Source of the DNA: Porites lobata
Lineage: Eukaryota; Cnidaria; Anthozoa; Scleractinia; Poritidae
NCBI GenBank assembly: GCA_942486035.1
Contig: CALNXK010000180.1
Location: forward strand, 656,001 to 720,000
Direction of reading: 5' to 3'
Length of the DNA stretch: 64,000 bases
Shown here: in pieces, positions 25,901 through 34,900 of the stretch
Layout: every line of letters starts with the position of its first letter
Numbering within the stretch: position 1 is the first letter of the stretch
Program-made: the position numbers and the translations under genes
The notes under the pieces: model-generated
What the model was told of the DNA's origin: nothing
Seen by the model: the letters and a program-made list of their open reading frames with translations, nothing else
The model's database searches: none

Positions 25901-28900
25901 TGGATTGGGCTGGAGAAATATACAACCAGTTGTTCATATGTTATTTTATCACCGATAAAAATTAAGACTTTCCTATCATGTCATTATCGTAAGTAGTATA
26001 GTAAGAAAAGAATTTTTTTTTTGGTGGGAATCTTATAAAGAAGAAGTACATTAACGCCCTGGACGTCAAAGCCATTGTATTTATCTCCTGAATAAAAAGC
26101 GAGGAAATCTCATTAAGATAAGGTCATGTGCCACTTTTAGTTGTTTTTAAACCGGTTTGACAGGTTTTCTGGTTATTTTTAGGTCGATGAATGTCCTGGT
26201 TTTTGATTGGTTGACTAAAAAAGAATGTCGAACTTTCAAACCGGTTAAGCCATCTAAAAATAGGACATAGCCTTGTATCTAAATGAGATTCGCCCGCATT
26301 TTATTCAAGAGATAAAGACAAATGGCTATGTCGTCATCGGCGGTGATGCATTCTGCTGCAAATTAGTAAGAGTCTTTCGTAATAAACTTATGGATAATTC
26401 GGTCCCTTCTCTACTACTAACGTAAATTTCTTTTATGCTGACAAATCCTATCAACTAAGAGAAATACTAACAATTCTTGATATCGAATTCATCTCAAACT
26501 AAATATTTTTCCAGACTGCGTCTCAACTTAGGCAGTTGTATAAAGCCAGTTTGAAGAACAAGTCTCAAGAAGAAAACAGTTACGCTCCATATGGCTATGA
26601 TAGCATTTGGTTTTTAGCTCTCGCACTTAATCAGACCATGGCTCTACTCACTAAACACAACCTATCGCTACACAACTTCACTTACAAAGGCCAACAAAGT
26701 CGAATAATTAAAGAAAGTTTGAACCAGTCGTTATTGGAAACCAGGTTTATTGGCATGTCGGTGAGTGAAAGCAGAGCATCTCATGCCCAATGCGCTCGCT
26801 CGGACCACCATGGCTTAGAAAATTAGTTTTAAAATAGGCCATTTACGTGTTCCAAAAAACTCTTACTTTCAAAACGAGGCTATGTGCAAAATTGTTTTGT
26901 TATGAAAGTGAGTTTTATTTGCAAGAGAATAAAAAAATCCTTTTCATCTCAATAGCTTCGCCCTCAACTTCGCTTTGAAACAGAAGCTTGGGCCAACTGG
27001 GAGATGGCCTTATTTGATTATTCCTTTACCTTAGGCAAGATAACACCGTGCGCCCGCAACATCATGTATGCCATGGTGAGATGTCATACTTGCCCAAAGA
27101 TGTTTTATGAGAATTAAAGAACACCTTCGTTTTTAAAAGATATACCCCTCCCATTTCAAAATCAATTTACAACTATTAAAATGGAACACTCGCTAATTTG
27201 TGTTACATAACGGTCACAGTTTTGGGGCGGGTTATCCGCCCTCGGCCTCGGCAGATAACACTCTCCTCGATCTGCATACTAAGGAAGTCTTTAGGTCATA
27301 TTCAGCCTCATCCAATAATTGCTAAATGCTCGAATCAGCTCACGATTAACTATAAGCATATTAAGCTGGGGAGCTGGGTTTTCTTTGTTCTCTAAAAGAG
27401 ACCACACCCCCAACTCAAAAATGGAGGTGTTTGTTTCTTTTTCTGTTTTTACAAATATTCTTTACGCACAAACCTAATACCTTTATGGGCAAAAATACTG
27501 GAAGTCCGTCCTGAAAATCCTAAGCCAGTACAGAATCTGCAAGTTCTAATCCTAAGGCAAACGAAGTTTTTTCCATATCGGAATTCCATCCCCTGGCTAT
27601 AAATATAGTTCTTTATTTTTTAAAAAAATAAGAGTGAAAGCCAATACCTGATCATTCGTGTCTCCCAACATGTTAAGGGTGATGTTGGATTTTCAGAAAA
27701 AGGAGAAAGGAAAAACAAGATATGGATTGAGCAAATGCAAGGTGAGGATTAAAGAGAATTTAACACTAACAACCTTACATATCTGTTGTTAAATACTTGG
27801 CTGATTGCCCCAATTCACGGTGTCTTCTCCCCAGTTCCATCGATTTCATGAAAAAGAAAGACGTTAATGTGTTGTAAGTTTCCGTGCACTTCCCTAGGTC
27901 AATCATAACGTTAACAAGTGTATTTATAATTGAGTTTAATGAGCGCGGGAACAGCTGGAAACGTCTGCTGCACTTCATTGCAAACTGCAACACCAACTGG
28001 GGGCAAACCTCACCCACACGATTGCCGAGAACAAGTAGAAAGCAGTAGCCAATTACTTAAGTAATCGGCTCCTGGTAGAAAGGTGTGAAGGACATGGAAT
28101 ATAGCAGTAAATTAAAAGAAATAAAAACACAAACGAGAACATTTGTGCTGGAAAAAAAAAGGCCAGTTACAGACTCTTTGCATGCCTCCTACAAGAAAAC
28201 TAAGGTATGTGCTCGCGATATCTCTCGTTAAAACGTAAAACCTATAAAATACGTGTGTGGGCTAACTGAGAACGTGGGATTTAAAAACTCACAATATTTA
28301 TTTATTATATCGTTCCTATTTCAGGTACCAAGGAAGTCAGAATAGGGACCTTTAGCACTGAAACCGGTAGTATGGAAATAATTTCAAACAGAAGTTTCAA
28401 ATGGCCAGGTGCGTAAGGCCCAGTTTAAACGTGGACCTTTTCAGGTACCAAACCTAATCCCTTGGATTAAGTACTTGAAAAGATAGACGTTTGAATCAAT
28501 AAAGTTCGACGTATCTAATTTGGGTTGACCCATGAAGTAAGATCAAATGGCCCACATGGGAATTTTGACTGTGGACCAACTTCGTTTCGCCGAACGTAAG
28601 ACCATTGAACATCGTAAAAATAAATTGAGCGCGACTAATTAAGTTCGACGTCTGAATCAACCGTCGAACTTATATCATTTGCGACGACCTAAATAGGTAT
28701 TAAGTTCGGCCCAAGTAGAGTACAGTGACCTATCACGCATGTACACCATCAGGATCTATTTATGTCTCGTGATCTCTCAGAGAAAACGGATGAAGCAAGC
28801 AAGCAATTTAGCTTGCCCTTGTCGTTGGTACCAGAAGTTTCTTTCTTGCGTGTTGCCTAATGCTTTTAATTTTGGGCGCCTTCACACGTTCGGTCCATGC

Positions 28901-31900
28901 CGCGAGCGGATAACTATAAAAACTTGACCGAAAGCGCAAGGAAGAAAAAAGTCTCTGGCAACCACTTGGTAAATACAAGTCGTCAAGTTGGGTTAGCGAA
29001 AACAACAAAAAATGAAGAAATTTGGGTCAAGGTGATCTTTGCGGTGCGATCTTTTTGAAAGCAGAATAGCCTGTTACGGGTGTTCAGATAGTGTTCGGTA
29101 CTTTCCTCCTAAGTTAATAGCACATTAATATAGTAGCAAGGTAGGAATGAAATTACCGTTTTAAAAAGAGGAGGAGGAGGAGAAGGAAGAGGAGGAGGGA
29201 GAAAGAGGAGGAGGGGGAGGAGAAGGAAGAGGAGGAGGGAGAAAGAGGAGGTGGGGGAGGAGAAGGAAGAGGAGGAGGAGGAGAAAGAGGAGGAGGGGGG
29301 AGGGAGGGAGGAGGAGGAAAGAGGAGGAGGGGAAGGAAGAGGAGGAGGAAAGGAGGGGGGAGGAGAAGGAAGAGGAGGAGGAGGAGGAGGAGGAGAAGGA
29401 AGAGGAGGAGGGAGAAGGAAGAGGAGGAGGGGAGGAGAAGGAAGAGGAGGAGGAGGAGAAAGAGGGGGTTTGTTGAAAATTGTGTTTCGTAGGGCAAGAA
29501 TCTGCAATGAACTAGGAACCAGGAAATTAGTTGCTCTCAACGAACAATGAAAGCGGCAGCAATAGAAATTACAGTTCAGTGATTTTAATTCACAGTCGAG
29601 CTGGCGCTTATTCCTTCGACAACATGAATCAAGCAATGAATACTCTTCTTAATTTTTAGTCAACCCATCAAAAACTTAGGCTTTTGTCGACCTAAAAGTA
29701 GCTAAAATACCCGAGTCTAACAAGTTAAATATCTTAAAACAGGAAGATTAAACATCTTATCTTAATGAGATATTCCCACATTTTATTAAATATATAAAGA
29801 CAAAAAGCTACTACGTTGTCGGCGTTAATGTATTCAATGTATTACCCTTAAAATTAAAGGTTAATTTCATTCCTACTATACTACTTTGTATGTTTTCTAC
29901 AGACGGAAAAGGAGTGCCGTCTGATCATCGAATAATGATTCAGAAGCGGGAAAAAGTCAGCCTGCTTTTGTTTATTATATTGGTATTGATGTCCTCCTTG
30001 GGAATTATTATGGCTATTAGCTTTCTCATCTTTAACATACGAAACAGAACTTCAAGGTGAGTTTTTGTTTTCAAATCTTTAACGGATTACTGTCTTCAGT
30101 TGAAAGAAAATATTGTAGTTGGCTGGTTAACAATTACCTCTGTCAGCAAATTGGACTATTTTTGTTTTCTTTAAATTTGCTCCATTATACCATGACATGT
30201 ACCGTAAATGATCCAATAGAGGAACCGCAAGCGGAGGTGTTTATTACATAGAAGGTGTTTAAAAGAGAGAGGCGTTAATTTTCATAACTGTAATAAACTC
30301 CAAAAAACTTATACGGTTTCGACAAATATATCACCACAGAATATAAATAGGGTAAATGTGTTTGCTATTTACTTGTTTGATAATAATGTGAACTGCGGAA
30401 ATACAATTTTTTAAATGTAGATACGATCGCCGCAGTGGTGATTAAAATTTAAGCAACTGCAAATAAACCCGAAAAAAACTTCCGGACTTCAACGGGATTC
30501 GAACCCATCGCCTCTGCGTTAGCGCTGCAGTGCTCTTCCAACTGAACTATGAAGACCCAGCTACGCTTTAAAGTTTGTATCAGTCGCCCCTCTCCAATAA
30601 ACAATCCCAGTCTGATAGACTAAGGGAAATAGACTAAGGGAAATAGCCAAATATAGTAAAATCATTCAACTTATTTAGTTTCTTGTTTGATTAACAAACG
30701 TTTGCGCATCGCATTTTGCTCAAGTTCAAAGTAAGTTCTATGACATCAAAGCTGACTTTTACAAAAAGATTCTGATCTCTTAACAGCCGAGACGTATCAA
30801 TGGATTGGATAGTCCGCTATTTATATCTAGAAACGTTAAGAGTGCATAATCGGTTGTCTGACAACTATAAAAACTCAATCAATTAACAGCCAGCACGCAC
30901 AATTTTGAGCTACAAAACTAGTCAAAAGTGCACATTATGCTAGCAGTGGTTTTTTCAGAAAATAGATGAAAACTATACTCGTAATGACCAATTATGCCAA
31001 AAATTATGCCAGCACAATCCGCAATCAAAGCCTAGTTTTGACTGCTGTAAATGAACCACAACGTGGATGGGCACTATCCGATTACAGGCTGGTTGCAGGG
31101 GTCCCACTCTGTGTGACATTTCAGATTTGTTTCCCTATGTGCGGACGCGGTGGTACGGTCACGTGACTACCAAAATGTTTGAATGTATAGCTAACCAAAT
31201 TTTCTTAGCCAAAAGGCTCCGCTTGCGCACGCGTACAGCTCCGCTATTAAGGCAAGATGCTTTTATTTGAGAGAGGACGCCTATTGGATCATTTACGGTA
31301 TTTGCTTGAACACTTTTTTCTCTGCATATTTTATACCTGTTAACAAATATACTCAAGTGTATAAAGTACAAACATTAACCACAAAGGACTGCAAAGGACC
31401 GCAGACGAATATGCCGAAGAACGTAGGATCTATAAAGACCTGATCAGCAAAAATAATAATGTAGACATATTAAATTAATTTATATTAATTTCCCGCCCGA
31501 CCCTTTTTTTTAAGGGAAAAGCCGTGGGGACGAGGTTGTGCAATGCTGATCGTACTACGTGAAAATTAACTCTGCAAGACGTCAACACGACACCGAAAGA
31601 ACTCAAAACAGACCGGGATTGTAGCCATAGACAGCTGTTTTGCCTTTTTTGGGGCTCGTCAGAACTTTTTCTGGTTGTTGCGCCGTACTGACGAGCCCCA
31701 AAAAGGGCGAAACAGCTATCTATGGCTACAATCCCGCTCTGTTTTGAGTTCTTTCGGTGTCGTGTTGATGTCTTGCGGAGTTAATTTTCACATAGTACGA
31801 TCAGCATTGCAGTATTCAAGTGTATACTTCATCAGCTTTTAACATCTGCTAGGTACACATGTTCAGTCGAAGCATAAGTCAAAAAACAAGGTATTTAGAG

Positions 31901-34900
31901 ACTTGTCAGAAATTAGCAGGGGGGAGCGGGGTGGGAATTTTAAATTTGGGTTCGGAAATCAGGTGACCCATTCCTGCAAAATACCATAACATATCATAAT
32001 GCTCTTTGTTTGTCACCCCAAAAGTTTGCATAAGCATTGTTTTCAGTTTCTTTTGGGGCCATTTTTACTTCCAAGAGAAATAGAAGACAATGCTTATGCA
32101 AAATTTTAGGGTGACAAACAAAGAGCATTATGGTATGTTATGGTATTTTCTGGCGTGGTCAATGGGAGTGAAATTTGCTAACCCTCCCCTTGGCCTTGGC
32201 CTAAAATATCATGACCCTCCCCCTCTTGTATAAATGATAAAATTTAGTTCTTGCAATAACCTAGGGTGAGTCAGTATTATGAAAGCTCAAAATATATTTC
32301 TAATCTGTGCTTTATAATGCCATATACATACATTTTAGATGACAGCATTAAGAGTCCGACTCTGATTCTGACAGCTGATCACTCGACTCTCCTATTTCTC
32401 CCAGGTTTTTTTTTTACAAAATAAAGAACTTCTTTTTTCTTCTGTGGGTGAACCTCTACATGATCACACACACATATTTGCATGACCCTCCCCCTTTAAA
32501 CGGCCCATTTTTCATGACCCCTCCCGTTTCTGCAGTCTCAAAAAGTTGTTTCCACCCCCCTCCCCCCTGCTAATTCCTGACAAGTCCCTTATTGGATAAT
32601 TCGGTCACTTTTAGTCTCATCAAAATGTCTTCTCCGAATATAAACAACATTATGGCAGTGGGCTGTATAATGTGCTACGCATGCGTGTTCCTATTGGGAG
32701 CAGACAGTTTGCTGGATCAGGATTCTCAGATAACAACGCACTCAACACTATGTAAGGTGAGGAATTTTTCTGTCATTGTTCTCCAGTTCTCTTTAAACTG
32801 CTGGTTCGCATGCTACTCCCCCTGCCTGTTGACGACCTTTTTTATTTTTTTTTTGAGGGGTCGTAAGCAATTGTCGAATGGGTCAAGTTGAGTTCGTATG
32901 ATGTTTTTTGTAACTGCTTCATAACGGGTTGTCAAAGCCGTGTAAGACTGTGCAACACAACTGAATGATCATAATCGCGTCCTGTTTTTACCAAAAATAG
33001 AAGAGACGCAATTTACTTTGCTTGCACTTCTTGCTTGGCACCCGTCTTCGCTCACCAATTATTTTCATTGTCTATTTGTTGTTTCGCGTTTCTCTCTGGT
33101 TCAGTCATGTGTATTTGCGCCTGGTACTGTCAGTATGTCACCGACGTTTGAACTGGTGAAGATGTGTTTTGCCGCGCTCGGCTTTTGTTAAAAGCCTGGC
33201 TAAGGTCGGCGCTGGCTGCATGTTGTCTTGTTTTTATCCCTTCATTTTTGTTTTCTACGCTTGGCATTACTCGGTAAGTTTTTGTATTCAGCGCTATCAT
33301 ATGATCTTTCTAGTGATAGGTTCTTCGTATTTGAGAGGTAGGAAGGTCCAAGCACCATGTAAACTGCTTTCGTTAGGAAGATCCTGGTACTAGGAACAAA
33401 ACATACATAAATGGCGGCAGTTTGTTCAATTGGGAGTCTTTGATTTTTAATCTCTTCTGTACTGTTAACTACACAGACCGAAATTTCTACATGTAAATCT
33501 AACGAAAAGTTGTTCCACCTTCTAGGATCTCTCTGGCATACGTGGATCTTTCTCCCTCTATCTAAGCTTTCCCGCGTTTGATCATGGGTATTAGAGTATC
33601 TGGCGCTTTACGTAAACTTGCTACAAGTCGACCTCACAAGTTTCTTAGCGAGCGGGGCGAGCGTTTTAGGCCGCCAAGCGGCCAAGCGAGCGACGAAGTC
33701 GCGAGAGGTCTACACTTTACGCCTCATTTTAATTTCCAGAATTTAACTGTTACTTTTCCGATTGTTGGCACCGGTCATTTGTCGTGGTTTCTTTTCTTCA
33801 TAAGGTGTAGTGGAGTAGAACCACTGACAGTAGTTTCATTAAAGTTTGATTTATTGCATAATCTCTTTATCCTAGGGTCTATGCTAACAGCAATTTGTTA
33901 AATTCGAAAAGAAAAAATCATTAGAAACTGTCATAATTTATAGAAATGAGATCGTACTTCTGTTTATCATCTATCTCTTTCAATTTCTCAGGCTCGTCTT
34001 TGGGTAATGTCAATTGGATTTACCATGGCTTATGGTGCTATGTTTGTAAAAACGTGGAGAGTTTACAGGATATTTACGAACACGGATATGAAAAAAGAGG
34101 TAATTATATCATGATATCGATAATTAGTCTGTTAAGTTGAAACAATCACCGGGTGATCGTGTGTATTGGTGAAATAAAATTAAAGAAAATGCTGATGAAA
34201 ATTTCTCGGCTTGTTCATATTTCTCTAATTCCGACGTCATTTTACGACTTAAAAGAAAACTAGTGGGTTTAGAACAAAACAAAACAAAAACTAGGAAATA
34301 GACAGAAGATAGATCGGGATTGCATGTAGTTAAAACTACAGTGAATTTCCGACTATTTTTTTTTTTTTTGGAAAAATGGCGTTGATCCTTTCCTTCGTCC
34401 AAGGAACAACCGCGGCGGATTCAAAAAGCAAAAGAGAAAAAGGGCAAAAGGGACTCCAAGGCTCGTTCACCAAGAGACTATTTACATTGCGGATGTTTTG
34501 GCGTCCTATATGTTTATTGGCTTTTGTGAAAACGTTTCCATAAAAGCCGTTATCACAAAAAACAATTAGGCACATCGCTATCACTTCTTTCTTTCCCTGG
34601 TTTAAGAGATGCCACCATATTTATTTTTTGTTTTACGTTCTCAGCTGGGAAGGCTTCATGACCGTCATCTCATAGGGATACTGGCCGCTCTTGTTATCTG
34701 GGATCTGTTATACCTGTCTGTTTGGCAATCAATCTCACCTCTTACTACTGAGAGCAAGATGGTTGGAGTAAGTATCTTGACCAAAACGTCCATTAAAGGA
34801 CGTGTCAAGAAATTTATCAGAATTCACACGGCGGTAACTGCCACCAAATTGAGTGAAACATAAAATAAATGCTCATGATGTTGAAAGAAGGTATAAATGA

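Noticed and set aside
29109..29636. 175-residue proline/serine/leucine-rich reading on the minus strand
   Set aside because: Low-complexity translation of the polypurine minisatellite.
30482..30557. Functional tRNA gene
   Set aside because: Anticodon loop lacks T33, stems have mismatches and a SINE-like tail follows.
33169..33393. Extra membrane-like exon between TM2 and TM3 of copy 1
   Set aside because: Exon 11 joins exon 12 in frame (LCK to ARLW) exactly as in copy 2, leaving no room for another exon.
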